A stretch of DNA of 64,000 nucleotides, taken from the NCBI GenBank assembly GCA_963578475.1, contig CAUZCL010000022.1, positions 3,552 to 67,551 of the forward strand. Reading direction: 5' to 3'. Origin of the DNA: SMYC01 sp963578475 (GTDB lineage Bacteria > Acidobacteriota > Vicinamibacteria > Marinacidobacterales > SMYC01). A program made the position numbers and the translations under genes. The notes under the pieces were generated by a model. The model ran no database searches, was not told the DNA's origin, and saw only the letters and a program-made list of their open reading frames with translations. Positions 9,660-18,935 of this stretch are shown here, one piece after another. The stretch's first letter is position 1. Each line of letters begins with the position of its first letter.

Positions 9660-11840
9660 TCAGGGCTCGCAAGAGCGGTAGACGTGGACCTCGGAGACGG
9701 ACCAGTCCGGCAGGGTAAGGTCCTTCACGGGATTACGGAGAAGCAGGCGAAGCCACCGGACACGCGTAGGGGGGAAGCGGAGCGTGAGCGCTGCCCGCGA
9801 GGGGTCGTTGATCAGCTCGGAGATCAGCTCGAGCTTCGTCGAGAGATCCTGTCTGAAGCGGATACGTCTTCCCGGTCCGGTTTCGTCGCGCCCTCGCAGA
9901 ACGAGATAGCGCGGGAACTCGTCGTAAGGGTAGGAGAAGGGAAGACGGATGGCAGAAACGATCTCCTCGCGTCCGAGGTCGACTCGCAGGTAGTCTTCTC
10001 TAGCGGGAGCGCGCTTTCGCCACTTGGTCCTCGGGTCGCCGTCGATGGCCTTGGCGGGGTCGTTATCGCCCGAGCCCTCGATGCTCCATCCCTGCCTTTC
10101 GATCTCGTCTCGTGGAGTGCAGGCTGGGTCGAAACCTCTCTCTTCCCCCGCCTCGAGGCGAAAAACGACCTCTCCGCCGAACCCCAGCCGCTCGTAGTCT
10201 TCCCTGTCTTCCGTGGGGAAGCGCCTCAAGAGCCGGAGCCTCCTCGGGAGCGCGCGAAGCTGGGCGAGTTTCGCGGCCCTCTCCTCGGGTGGCCACAGTC
10301 GCGGGTGGACGACGAGGGTCTTCACGCCGAGCGACTGGAGCAGGGCAATCGAGTCCGCATTGGGAAAGAAGCGGCCGAGCTGCCAGGCCAGGTACTCGGA
10401 GACGGGCGGGTAAAAGGATGTGCGTCCGAACAGAATCGGTTTCCAGTGAAAGGTGGAGTAGAACATGTAAAGCGCGTAGTAGCGGAGCCGAACTCTAGGA
10501 TAGAGGGGAAGCTCCACCACCGGACCGTCTCCCTCGAGCGTCGCCAGATACGTGTATACGGGTGGAATTTCGTTCCCGGTGGGAATGCGAACCGGGGCGG
10601 GGAGGCTCCTGTAATGCTCCAGGGGTAGGAGCACGAGCAGGGCGACCGTGGCGCGACTCGTCGTCTTACCGAGGCGGTCGAGGCGGTCGAGGAGCCGCTT
10701 GGCACCGTAGCCGCCTAGAACGGCGGTCCCGAAGGAAACCAGCACCGCGATGCGCTCCGGCGAGCGGAGCCCGCGGAACAGCGGAACGTGATCGTAGAGG
10801 AACCAGTAGGGCCCCTCTCCCAGCGCGTTTCCCGCGACGACGACGATCGGCCCCAGGGAGAGCACCATCCCGATGAAGGCCGTCGCCGCCGAGAGCAGGA
10901 CCATGCCCCGCCGCACCCTGTCTTCCTTCGCTAAGAGGCCGTAAGCGAGGCCGGTCAGAATCAAGGCCAAGGACACGAAGCCGAGGAAGTGGGAGACGGC
11001 GTCCCGGCCAGCAAACGGTAACCATCCCCAAAGAAGGTGCGTCCTCTCCGGCGCAAGGTACTCGATGAGATCCAGCCCCAGGCCCAGTCGGCGCTCGTAC
11101 CCGTAGCTTCCAAATCGGCCGAGATATGGGAGAGCAAACAGGGTAGTCAGGGCCGCCGCCACCAGCAGGGGCACGGCCAATCGAAACAGGGTGTCTCGGT
11201 CCGGCCTCCTCTTGAGCACGATGAAGCTCCCCGGTATCCACCAGAGCAGGGCGAGGGAAACGTAGATCAGGTAATACGTGCAGGACAGGTTCTGCAACAG
11301 GATGAAGAGCCCGAAGAGGCAGGCGTTCGTCCAGTCGCCGCGTTTGAGGAAGCGATGGAGGTAGAGCGCCGCCAGGGGCCACCAGGCGAAGGAGAGAAGC
11401 TGCAGGCGAGGAAGGTGAGAGAGGGCGTTGCTGTTGAAGGCAAAGAGGAGGCCCGCAATGAACGCGGCATCGTCCCGTCCCAGGATCTCGCGGGCGAACA
11501 GGAAGAGGGCTAGAGCCGAGAGGGCATACATGAGAAGGACGGTCAGGTTCTGCGCGAGGAGAGCGTTCCCGGTAAGGAGGTAGACCGGAGCAGCCAGGAT
11601 CGCCAGGACGATCGTGTGCTCGGAAAAGGAAAGGGACCGAGGATAAGGGTAGAAGGTATTTGAGTCGAAGAGGTGAAGGGGATCGCGAATGAGCTGGTGC
11701 GCATCCCAGGCGAGGATCCAGGAGATATGCAGGGGATCGCCCTCGTTGGCGGCGAGCCGGTGGGGGGCCAGGGAAACGGGCGCGGTGAGAAGCACGGTGA
11801 TGAGGGCGTATAGAAAGAAGACAAGGAGGGTGCGCTTCAT
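9660..11840 (-). CDS. Membrane glycosyltransferase-like protein with C-terminal discoidin-type domain
   Basis: A 726-residue protein. Residues 1-400 are a polytopic membrane region (starting MKRTLLVFFLYALITVLLTA) with an ANEGDPLHISWILAWDAHQL loop after the first helix, as in GT-C sugar transferases. Residues about 400-560 are a soluble segment. The last 160 residues look like an F5/8 type C (discoidin) sugar-binding fold: IDGDPRTKWR, LRVDLGREEIVSAIRLPF, and a terminal SVSEVHVYRS strand. The likely role is transfer or recognition of a surface glycan in the periplasm. The ATG at 11838-11840 is the start. Substrate is unknown. Confidence 0.78.
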   Translation of the reverse strand: MKRTLLVFFLYALITVLLTAPVSLAPHRLAANEGDPLHISWILAWDAHQLIRDPLHLFDSNTFYPYPRSLSFSEHTIVLAILAAPVYLLTGNALLAQNLTVLLMYALSALALFLFAREILGRDDAAFIAGLLFAFNSNALSHLPRLQLLSFAWWPLAALYLHRFLKRGDWTNACLFGLFILLQNLSCTYYLIYVSLALLWWIPGSFIVLKRRPDRDTLFRLAVPLLVAAALTTLFALPYLGRFGSYGYERRLGLGLDLIEYLAPERTHLLWGWLPFAGRDAVSHFLGFVSLALILTGLAYGLLAKEDRVRRGMVLLSAATAFIGMVLSLGPIVVVAGNALGEGPYWFLYDHVPLFRGLRSPERIAVLVSFGTAVLGGYGAKRLLDRLDRLGKTTSRATVALLVLLPLEHYRSLPAPVRIPTGNEIPPVYTYLATLEGDGPVVELPLYPRVRLRYYALYMFYSTFHWKPILFGRTSFYPPVSEYLAWQLGRFFPNADSIALLQSLGVKTLVVHPRLWPPEERAAKLAQLRALPRRLRLLRRFPTEDREDYERLGFGGEVVFRLEAGEERGFDPACTPRDEIERQGWSIEGSGDNDPAKAIDGDPRTKWRKRAPAREDYLRVDLGREEIVSAIRLPFSYPYDEFPRYLVLRGRDETGPGRRIRFRQDLSTKLELISELINDPSRAALTLRFPPTRVRWLRLLLRNPVKDLTLPDWSVSEVHVYRSCEP

Positions 11841-12137
11841 TTGAAGGATAGGAAATTAAGGATAGGAAATTTCATAGCTCATCGTGAAGCGTTTTGCTCC
11901 AGATTCCTCGGCTTGCATGCGTCTCAGCGAGGTTAGTGAAGCTCGCTGAGGATATCAGGTCGCAGGGAACTGTGAAACGAGCTTAGAGTGCCTCTTGGTG
12001 GGGAGATCGGAGTATGAGCAGGTAAAATTCGTGCCGCGGTTGTCGAGGAGAGAATCAGGGCACGAGATAAGGAGGAGCGCGCGAGTCCGTGGTTCGGGCA
12101 CATCAGTGTGGTCTCGACAATCGATGGACTATTTGCA

Positions 12138-12190
12138 GGTGAATACCTTCCCACATCCAAGAACGCGCCGGTCCGGGATTTTCTGGCTAA
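12138..12190 (+). pseudogene. Short remnant of a second fkbH-like gene
   Basis: These 53 bases match positions 18341-18393 of the intact fkbH with only two differences by eye. They encode GEYLPTSKNAPVRDFLA, the conserved C-terminal acyltransferase-like motif of FkbH proteins, and then run into a stop. The remnant has the PVRDF form common in the family, while the intact copy has PGRDF, so it may come from a lost paralogue and not from a recent copy. Confidence 0.7.
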
Positions 12191-12402
12191 GAAGTAGGAG
12201 AAGAGCAGATTTGCTAGAGGTCCCCTTCCGGAAAACAGGGCACGGGGCACGAAGTTCTCGTTCCATTCGGGAGGGCCAGGAATGCTTTCCAACAACACCA
12301 GCTCATGGTTGCTCTGGTAGTGGGAAATAACCGTCCGCACATAGGGGCCTGCGACATAGAGGTGGGGCAAATCAAGCGATTCGCGACTCCCAGTAGATCA
12401 CA

Positions 12403-12430
12403 ATGCCGATCGACTTGCGCCGATCGGCAT
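12403..12430. repeat. Perfect 10-bp inverted repeat with 8-base loop
   Basis: Arms atgccgatcg (12403-12412) and cgatcggcat (12421-12430) can form a strong hairpin. No T-run follows on either strand, so it is not a clear intrinsic terminator; it could be a protein site or a leftover element end. Confidence 0.5.
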
Positions 12431-12876
12431 GTTGACACTTAGGGGGCGCAGAACAATAAGCTGGGCAAATCCTCCGCGGTCGGATAGCGTACTTTGCCAT
12501 CTTCGCGGCTGCAATCGGATCGCACTCTTCTTTATGTCCAATTAATTCTTCAGCAGCCCCGTAGTCGAGAACACCAAAGCGTTTATGGCGTAGCTCTAGT
12601 CCTCAAATCGTCCGGAGGGGGTGAAGCAAGGCAATAAAATAATAGCCTCGACCACACCACCGAGCGCCCTGGCGCCGGCGCCCAGCTCATCGTTTCGCTT
12701 TTGACGGCCCATAACCTGTCGGCGAGCTTTACAACGAACTCGTGTTCATCCCTAGCTAGATTTAGAAGAGAACCCGGGGACGCGCAGGTTCGTAAGCCGC
12801 AGGTGTTGGCGGCTCAACCGAGCCCGCTCTCAAAAATCGCTACCGGTGCGTCAGTCAACAAGTGGAGAATCGGAGC

Positions 12877-14016
12877 TCATTCTCGCTCCGCGATGTCCGT
12901 CAAGGCCATGATATATGCTCCAACTTCATAGGCACCTTTGAACAGGCTGTCGCGGTCGCCGATCCTACCCGTCCTCCCTACCACAACTCTAAGCGGCACT
13001 CCTATTCCCGTTTCCTCCACCAAGTCCGTTCCCCGGCGATTAGTCTTGAAGATCCAGTTGAGTGCGGAGATCACCTCCTCACTGTAATCGTGACGTCCTC
13101 CCGCCCGACGATATTGTTCGGCGGCATACACGAAGAAACATTGGTGGCACTCGTAATACCGTTCCTTCCTTGGGTTAGCGTTCACCCACCACGGGATGTA
13201 TACATTGCGGGTGGGGTACGTCCAGACATACGGATGCCAGTAGAATCCCGCGTCCCAAGTCTTTCGCTCACGGATCACGAAGTCGAGTGTGCGCTCCACG
13301 TGCCCAAGCAAAACATGCTTTTCCTCGCTCTCCGAAAAAATGGAGATAGCCCTAGTTAATCCCCAGAGGGGATACATCATGCGCTGATGGTATACGTACC
13401 GCTTGTCGCCGGTCTGAAATACCCCCTCAGGCGACTGCATGCCACAAAGATACCGCGTGCAGCGTGCAAGCTCTTCACGCAGCTCTCGGGCATCTCTCCC
13501 CGCCAAGAGCTCATATACCAAGGTGTAGGCGAAGAGCAGCAATAACCCCTGGTTGTCCCGCAACGCGCTTAACGGCCATCGTTCGCGGCAGTGGCGGAAA
13601 AGCGCAACGGTAGCGGCCACAAGCGATCCCTTTTTCACTCCCGGCGTACCGTCCGGCAACGATAGAGCGCCTAACGCCAAAGCCGCCAAGACGATCGCGT
13701 GGTTGAAGGCGGAACGGTCACCCCGGACCCCCTGCTCGGGGCTAATCTTGTGCGTAAGGAAGTCAAGATATGCGGCCATCTGGGAGTCGTAGTCGGGCGA
13801 TCCCAGTGTGCTCTTCCTCCAGTACAACGCTCCCATCAAGCCCATGGGACCGTACCGATACTCGAGTGTTTCGTCACTCGTCCAACGGAACACACCATCT
13901 TCTATCGACAGGTCGAGTTGCTTGAGAATCCGGCTCTCCGAATCGAGCCAGAAGCCCTTTTCAGACGAATCTCGAAAAAGCGCGTCGAGCCCGCGTGCAA
14001 GATAGTCCCCATACAT
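12877..14016 (-). CDS. Uncharacterised protein, possible alpha/alpha-toroid carbohydrate enzyme
   Basis: About 379 residues from the ATG at 14014-14016, which has a ribosome site (aaagga) upstream; an upstream GTG at 14092-14094 would add 26 residues of unlikely sequence. No membrane helix or signal peptide is visible. The protein is helix-rich with repeated aromatic patterns (FWLDSESRIL, HQRMMYPLWGLTRA, AGFYWHPYVWTYP, RYYECHQCFFVYAAEQY), which resembles six-hairpin toroid enzymes such as polysaccharide lyases or GH88-like hydrolases. That resemblance is my inference and I cannot name catalytic residues. It reads divergently from the acyltransferase operon at 14181. Confidence 0.55.
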   Translation of the reverse strand: MYGDYLARGLDALFRDSSEKGFWLDSESRILKQLDLSIEDGVFRWTSDETLEYRYGPMGLMGALYWRKSTLGSPDYDSQMAAYLDFLTHKISPEQGVRGDRSAFNHAIVLAALALGALSLPDGTPGVKKGSLVAATVALFRHCRERWPLSALRDNQGLLLLFAYTLVYELLAGRDARELREELARCTRYLCGMQSPEGVFQTGDKRYVYHQRMMYPLWGLTRAISIFSESEEKHVLLGHVERTLDFVIRERKTWDAGFYWHPYVWTYPTRNVYIPWWVNANPRKERYYECHQCFFVYAAEQYRRAGGRHDYSEEVISALNWIFKTNRRGTDLVEETGIGVPLRVVVGRTGRIGDRDSLFKGAYEVGAYIMALTDIAERE

Positions 14017-14180
14017 CGACACACTCGCTCCTTTCTCTGGACCACCGAAAGGAAGGTCGGTCCGAGGAGTACGAGGCAGCCCAAATCCCCACACAGACTA
14101 CATACTTCCGACTCGACCCGCAAAACCATACGAGTTGACCCATCACCTCCATCACCCGCGTCGTTTCAGCGGGTCAAAAT

Positions 14181-15176
14181 GTGTATGCTATTATCTCCCG
14201 CAAGGAGCGAGAGACCGTCTGGCAGCCAAGGGGTGGCCCCATAACCATTGGGAGAATGCGGCAAGGAGGATCTCTGTTCTTGAACAGTTTCTCGCGAAGG
14301 TACCGCGGCTGGCAGACTCACCTCTTGAAGCGCCGGTTGAAACCGGTGAGCCTGAAGGAATTCAGAAACTTTCTTGCCGAGCAGGGCATCACATGTGGCG
14401 ACGTCGTTTTCGTCCATAGCTCCTTTGATCGCTTGACGCATATCGAAGGCGGGGCGTTTGAAATCGTCCGAGCACTCCAGCAGGCGGTGACGGAGCAGGG
14501 CCTCCTCGCAATGCCCGCTTACACCCATAAGGGAATCATGTTCGAGTATGTTGCGTCCGCGCCCGTCTTCCGCGTGGACCGCTCGCCCTCGCTGATGGGG
14601 CTTCTTAGCGAGGTCTTCCGGCGGATGCCAGGGGTGGTGCGCAGCCTGCATCCAACCCACTCGGTCGCGGCATGGGGCAATGGCGCAAAAGACTTCGTCG
14701 GCGAGCACCACCTCTCTCCGAGTCCTGTGGGGCCCAAATCGCCCTTTCACAAATTGTTGGCGCGTCAGGGGAAAGCCATAATGCTCGGTGTGAACACGAA
14801 CTACCTCACCCTCATCCACACTGTCGAGGACATCATGGGGGAGCAGTTCCCGCTAAAAACCTCGCTGAAGACGCTCTATAGCCTGCAGGTCATCGACGGG
14901 TCCGGAAAAGAGCTGACGGTGCCCGTACGGGTCTTCGATCCGTGGGTGACCTCTCGGTGCGTCGTGTCCTCCCTGGATTCCTACCTACTAAACAGCGGTG
15001 CCATGCGAGTCGGTATCATCGGCAACCTCGGCGTGTACTTTCTCTCTGTGGCGGCAACGGTGGAGAAGCTCATCGAACTCGCCAAAACGAACAAAACCGT
15101 GTACCGCACACTATCGTTGAAAAGGGCTTACAATTACATCTACTTGAAACGAAAAAGGCTCCGCATACCTGAGTGA
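14181..15176 (+). CDS. AAC(3)-family acyltransferase
   Basis: A 331-residue member of the antibiotic N-acetyltransferase fold. It has the signature VVFVHSSFDRL, SLMGLLSEVFRRMPGVVRSL and the conserved LHPTHSVAAWG with the catalytic His, then SPFHKLLARQGKAIMLGV and a C-terminal helix. Relatives in polysaccharide clusters acylate amino sugars, so a sugar N-acyltransferase is more likely here than a resistance gene. It is the first gene of a tight operon with the MaoC-SDR, FkbH and ACP genes, and its stop overlaps the next start (GTGA). The start may instead be the ATG at 14256; similarity becomes clear only after about residue 50. Confidence 0.82.
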   Translation: MYAIISRKERETVWQPRGGPITIGRMRQGGSLFLNSFSRRYRGWQTHLLKRRLKPVSLKEFRNFLAEQGITCGDVVFVHSSFDRLTHIEGGAFEIVRALQQAVTEQGLLAMPAYTHKGIMFEYVASAPVFRVDRSPSLMGLLSEVFRRMPGVVRSLHPTHSVAAWGNGAKDFVGEHHLSPSPVGPKSPFHKLLARQGKAIMLGVNTNYLTLIHTVEDIMGEQFPLKTSLKTLYSLQVIDGSGKELTVPVRVFDPWVTSRCVVSSLDSYLLNSGAMRVGIIGNLGVYFLSVAATVEKLIELAKTNKTVYRTLSLKRAYNYIYLKRKRLRIPE

Positions 15177-16732
15177 TTCTCGACTCGACGACTTCGACCA
15201 TGAAAGACTTACTCGCAGGTGCAAAAATACGTTTCATGTTGGACGACATCAATCAATTCAGCGCGGCCAGTCACGACGCAAACCCCCTCCACATGTCGGA
15301 AGTATACGCGCGAAAAACGCCCTTTGGGGAACGAGTGGTGTTTGGTGTGCTCGGAGGGTTGGCGTGCCTCGGCGCGCTTGGACCGCGGCCCGGTCGGCGC
15401 CTTTCAAAAATCTCCCTAAATTTCAACAACGCCATTCCGGTTGGTCTTGACTTGTCGATCGAGACAACCGAGAACACTCCAGACCGGGTAGGTATGAAGA
15501 TCCAAGACGGACGCCGCCTGCTCCTTGGCGGTTCCGCGTGTTTCGCAGCCACCACCGATACTTCTACCCGGCCCTTGCCCCTCTCCACCGGCAAACCTCC
15601 ACCATTGAGGGAACATGCCCGCAACCTCGAGCCGTCAGAGTTCGCTGAGAATGACATAGTGAAAGGTACGTACGCGCCCGACTGGAGACGCCTTGCCGCC
15701 ATCGATTCTCTTTACGGACTTCAAGAAAACGGTATCCGCCCTCTAGAAATTGCCGTGTTGATGGGGTGCAGCTACCTTGTGGGCATGGAAATTCCAGGTC
15801 GCCGAGCTTTATTTTGCAAACTATCCCTTAACTTCACTCGCGGGAGTGCCGTCAACACGGAGAGTCTAGATTATGAGGCATCGGTTTCTCGGTTCGACGA
15901 ACGCCTAGGTCTGCTGCAGCTCGCGCTGAATTTCTCGTCTGCAGGTGAAACAGTGGCCGAGGGCGCTGCCTGGGCCGCTTCGCGACAGGACCCCTCCGAC
16001 GTCACCAATGAGACCATTAGCGCTCTCCTACCCAACTCCGAGGCGTTGGCAGGCAAAGTTGCATTGGTCATCGGCGGTAGCCGCGGCCTGGGCTCGTCCA
16101 TCTGCCGAACCCTAGCCCTCCAAGGCTGCACCGTCTTGTTCAGTTATCTAAGATGCGAAGAGGACGCCGACCGGCTCTGTCAGAGCTTCTCGGAATCGCC
16201 GGGCAACATCGTGGCCCTGCGGGGCGACGGCAGCGACCCTGACTGGTGTGGATGGGCGAAACAGCAGATCCTAGAAAGACACGGCCGTTTGGACTTCCTG
16301 GTGTGCAACGCCTGTCCAAGCCCCAAGCCCTCGTGGTTGGAGCCCTGTGCCACTGAACGCATCAACGACTACGTCGCCCAGGGCGTGTCTTTGGTCAGCG
16401 TGCCCTTAGCCGCATTTCTCAATGTGCTGCAGGATACTGGGGGAAGAGCTGTGATCATATCGTCCATCTTCGTCAAGGAGCCGCAGGCTGACATGCCACA
16501 ATACGTGAGCACCAAGTTTGCCATCGAGGGGCTCGTCAAGGTCGCAGCACTAGAGTACGAACGTGTAGGATTTCTTGTGGTCCGGCCACCGAGGCTCAGT
16601 ACGGACCTGACCAATACGCTGCTCGGGCGACAAGGGACCCTGGGGACGGAACACGTCGCGGCGGGAATTGTGAGAATACTAATGCGCCCCACCAAGGCGG
16701 GAAGCGCACAGATACTAGAAAGCTTTGCATGA
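15173..16732 (+). CDS. MaoC-like dehydratase fused to SDR ketoreductase
   Basis: A 519-residue fusion. Residues 20-110 are a hot-dog MaoC domain with the hydratase motif FSAASHDANPLHMSEVYA (catalytic Asp and His), residues 150-270 look like a second hot-dog half without a clear active site, and residues 295-519 are an SDR domain with GGSRGLGSSICRTLA for NADPH and the QYVSTKFA Tyr/Lys pair. It should reduce and dehydrate (or hydrate) an acyl-thioester held on the ACP encoded at 18505. The GTG at 15173 overlaps the previous stop, suggesting coupling; an ATG lies at 15200. The two-domain arrangement suits processing of a short acyl group for sugar acylation, which is inference. Confidence 0.82.
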   Translation: MILDSTTSTMKDLLAGAKIRFMLDDINQFSAASHDANPLHMSEVYARKTPFGERVVFGVLGGLACLGALGPRPGRRLSKISLNFNNAIPVGLDLSIETTENTPDRVGMKIQDGRRLLLGGSACFAATTDTSTRPLPLSTGKPPPLREHARNLEPSEFAENDIVKGTYAPDWRRLAAIDSLYGLQENGIRPLEIAVLMGCSYLVGMEIPGRRALFCKLSLNFTRGSAVNTESLDYEASVSRFDERLGLLQLALNFSSAGETVAEGAAWAASRQDPSDVTNETISALLPNSEALAGKVALVIGGSRGLGSSICRTLALQGCTVLFSYLRCEEDADRLCQSFSESPGNIVALRGDGSDPDWCGWAKQQILERHGRLDFLVCNACPSPKPSWLEPCATERINDYVAQGVSLVSVPLAAFLNVLQDTGGRAVIISSIFVKEPQADMPQYVSTKFAIEGLVKVAALEYERVGFLVVRPPRLSTDLTNTLLGRQGTLGTEHVAAGIVRILMRPTKAGSAQILESFA

Positions 16733-16765
16733 CCCAGCCGCAGAGGCAGCGGACGAACGAGTGTA

Positions 16766-18490
16766 ATGGCGACAACGAGGTCGAGAGGTGGGGAGGCAAC
16801 AGTAAGGATCGCGCTCCTCGGATCTTACACCCTGGACATCCTGCCCAACGCGATGAAGCCATTCTTGGTCGGGCACGGACTCGTTCCCGAATTTTATGTC
16901 AGCGGCTTCAACCAATACCGGCAAGAGATCCTCAACGACTCCTCACCGTTCTTCGCATTCGCCCCAGATTTTGCCATACTCTCGCTCGACGAGCGAGCCC
17001 TGTTTAGTGAGCCGTTTGAACAGCCTTTGAGCTATCGATCCGATTCCATTGGGAGTCTGGTCGCTGAAGGCATCAGCCATGTGGCCTCCCTGGTGGATCG
17101 GATTGGGAGCTCGCTTCCCAAGTCGACGGTACTGCTCACGAACCTGGCGATGCCCGCCACCAGCGCTCTGGGTCTTCTCGAAGGCAACAGCCAGTATTCT
17201 CTCAAGCGAATCGTCCGCGAATACAACGCTGGAGTAGAGCGTCTGGCGCTCCCGAACCCCCGTTTGTACATCGTCGATTACGAGTCGTTGGTGGCGCGCT
17301 TCGGCGCTACACGTTGGTATGACGAGCGCATGTGGTATGTCGCTAAAATTCCCATGGGTGGTGAGGCAGTAGGGGCGCTGGCGAAACTCTTGACCTCCTA
17401 CATCAAAGCGGTCCGTGGCATCGGGCGGAAGTGCCTCGTGCTCGATCTCGACAACACCCTTTGGGGTGGCATCGCCAGCGAAGAAGGCCTCGGGGGCATC
17501 ACCATCGGCCAGGACGGGTTGGGGAAAGCATTTTTGGACTTCCAGCGCGAAGTTCTCAACCTCTATGAACGCGGTGTCGTTCTGGCCATAAGCAGCAAGA
17601 ACAACCTTGACGACGCGCTTGAAGTGATCCACGGGCATCCGGACATGATTTTGCGTGAACAGCACTTTGCATCGATCAAAATCGACTGGCGAGACAAGGT
17701 GACACACTTGCGTGAGATCGCAGACGAACTGAAACTTGGACTCGACAGCTTCGTCTTCATCGACGACAGCCCGGTAGAACGGGAATGGGTGCGGTCCCAA
17801 CTCCCAGAAGTTCTCGTGGTCGATCTACCAGAAGACCCCAGTTTCTACCGACGAAGCATCCTGGACTTGGAGGTCTTCAATACACTGGCTCTCACGAACG
17901 AGGACCGACGACGTGCTCACCTATACAAACAGGAGGCCCGACGCGGCCGGTTACGAGAAGCATCCAGCTCCCTCGAGGAGTTCTACTTCTCCCTCCAGAT
18001 GCAAGCGACGATCACGCCTGGCGATCCATTCACTGTCCCGCGAATCACCACGCTGATCCAGCGCACCAACCAATTCAACCTCACCACTCGCCGATATGCG
18101 CAGGCCGATATCAAGACTTTCTGTGAATCGGAGGACTACGAGGTCTACTCTCTTCAGCTTAGGGACAAGTTCGGTGACAACGGGATCGTCGGCGCCGCCA
18201 TCATTAATAAGCAACAGCGCGACGTCTGGAAGATTGACAGTTTCTTATTGAGCTGCCGAGTGATAGGTCGGACCCTAGAAACCGCGTTCTTGGGGTATAT
18301 AGCCGAGCGCGCCGCAAGCGCCGGTGCCCAAACGTTGATCGGTGAATACCTTCCCACATCCAAGAACGCGCCGGGCCGGGATTTCCTGGCTAACCACGGG
18401 TTTGAGCCCCAGCACGAAGAGGCCAACCTCTATAGGCTTGACCCAAGGCGCCAACCGATCACAATTCCCCCTTGGATTGAACTGAGTTAG
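16766..18490 (+). CDS. FkbH-like HAD protein, glyceryl-ACP type synthase
   Basis: A 574-residue FkbH homologue. Known members dephosphorylate 1,3-bisphosphoglycerate and load the glyceryl unit on an ACP. Domains in order: an SGNH-like N-terminal segment (VRIALLGSYTLDILP, residues 12-200), a HAD phosphatase core with LDLDNTLWGGIASEEG near residue 225, AISSKNNLDDA and FIDDSPVERE, and a GNAT-like C-terminal domain ending GEYLPTSKNAPGRDFLANHG. All catalytic aspartates of the HAD site are present. It is followed after 14 bases by an ACP, the expected acceptor. Confidence 0.9.
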   Translation: MATTRSRGGEATVRIALLGSYTLDILPNAMKPFLVGHGLVPEFYVSGFNQYRQEILNDSSPFFAFAPDFAILSLDERALFSEPFEQPLSYRSDSIGSLVAEGISHVASLVDRIGSSLPKSTVLLTNLAMPATSALGLLEGNSQYSLKRIVREYNAGVERLALPNPRLYIVDYESLVARFGATRWYDERMWYVAKIPMGGEAVGALAKLLTSYIKAVRGIGRKCLVLDLDNTLWGGIASEEGLGGITIGQDGLGKAFLDFQREVLNLYERGVVLAISSKNNLDDALEVIHGHPDMILREQHFASIKIDWRDKVTHLREIADELKLGLDSFVFIDDSPVEREWVRSQLPEVLVVDLPEDPSFYRRSILDLEVFNTLALTNEDRRRAHLYKQEARRGRLREASSSLEEFYFSLQMQATITPGDPFTVPRITTLIQRTNQFNLTTRRYAQADIKTFCESEDYEVYSLQLRDKFGDNGIVGAAIINKQQRDVWKIDSFLLSCRVIGRTLETAFLGYIAERAASAGAQTLIGEYLPTSKNAPGRDFLANHGFEPQHEEANLYRLDPRRQPITIPPWIELS

Positions 18491-18504
18491 CTAGAAGCCT
18501 GCTC

Positions 18505-18738
18505 ATGGTGAATCCCCGTCTCACAAACATATTGGTCGAAATTCTAGAAGTGAACGAGAAAGAGGTCACTCCCAATCTGGCAATGGGGATCACGCAAAGC
18601 TGGGACTCTTTGCGGCATATAGAGCTTGTATTCCGGATCGAAGAAACTTTCAACGTCAGGTTCCGGGCGGAGGTAATTTCCAAGATCACCAGCGTCGAGC
18701 TGATCCAAAAAGCACTCGAAGAGAACGGAATCACCTAA
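18505..18738 (+). CDS. Acyl carrier protein
   Basis: A 77-residue stand-alone ACP. The phosphopantetheine serine sits in SWDSLRHIEL, replacing the classical DSL/LDSxx context, and the protein ends with a typical acidic helix (ELIQKALEENGIT). Immediately downstream of fkbH, it is the likely carrier of the glyceryl or hydroxyacyl group used by the operon's AAC(3)-like acyltransferase. The spacing to the next gene (about 200 bases) suggests the operon ends here. Confidence 0.88.
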   Translation: MVNPRLTNILVEILEVNEKEVTPNLAMGITQSWDSLRHIELVFRIEETFNVRFRAEVISKITSVELIQKALEENGIT

Positions 18739-18935
18739 CGAGATTCACCCTCGGAAGTCACTACCGGTGTCTATCCGCCTTTGCCGCCTTTCTCAAGGGT
18801 GAGCTTTTGGAAAACGTAGGCCATTGCTTATGGACGTTCACGACTCCAAAATATAAGATGGAGGAGTGCTGCGGACGGAGACCACCGCTAACGACAGGCC
18901 GGAGTTTACTTAGTCCAAAGGCTCCGTGAAAGTCC

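Larger units (their letters stand above)
11841..12876. other. Gene-poor decayed stretch of about 1 kb
   Basis: No convincing intact gene. The stretch begins with a short direct repeat (gataggaaatt, twice, near 11847-11870), contains a 53-base fkbH-like scrap at 12138 and a perfect inverted repeat at 12403. A 145-codon minus-strand frame at 11933-12370 includes the antisense of the fkbH scrap and is therefore not trusted. Base composition is less GC-rich than the neighbours. Confidence 0.5.

Noticed and set aside
11933..12370. 145-codon minus-strand frame
   Set aside because: Part of it is the exact antisense of the fkbH scrap, so it is an accident of frame; no homologue pattern in the rest.
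14181..15176. Aminoglycoside resistance gene
   Set aside because: The fold fits AAC(3), but the operon partners (MaoC-SDR, FkbH, ACP) point to acylation of a sugar or carrier-bound product.
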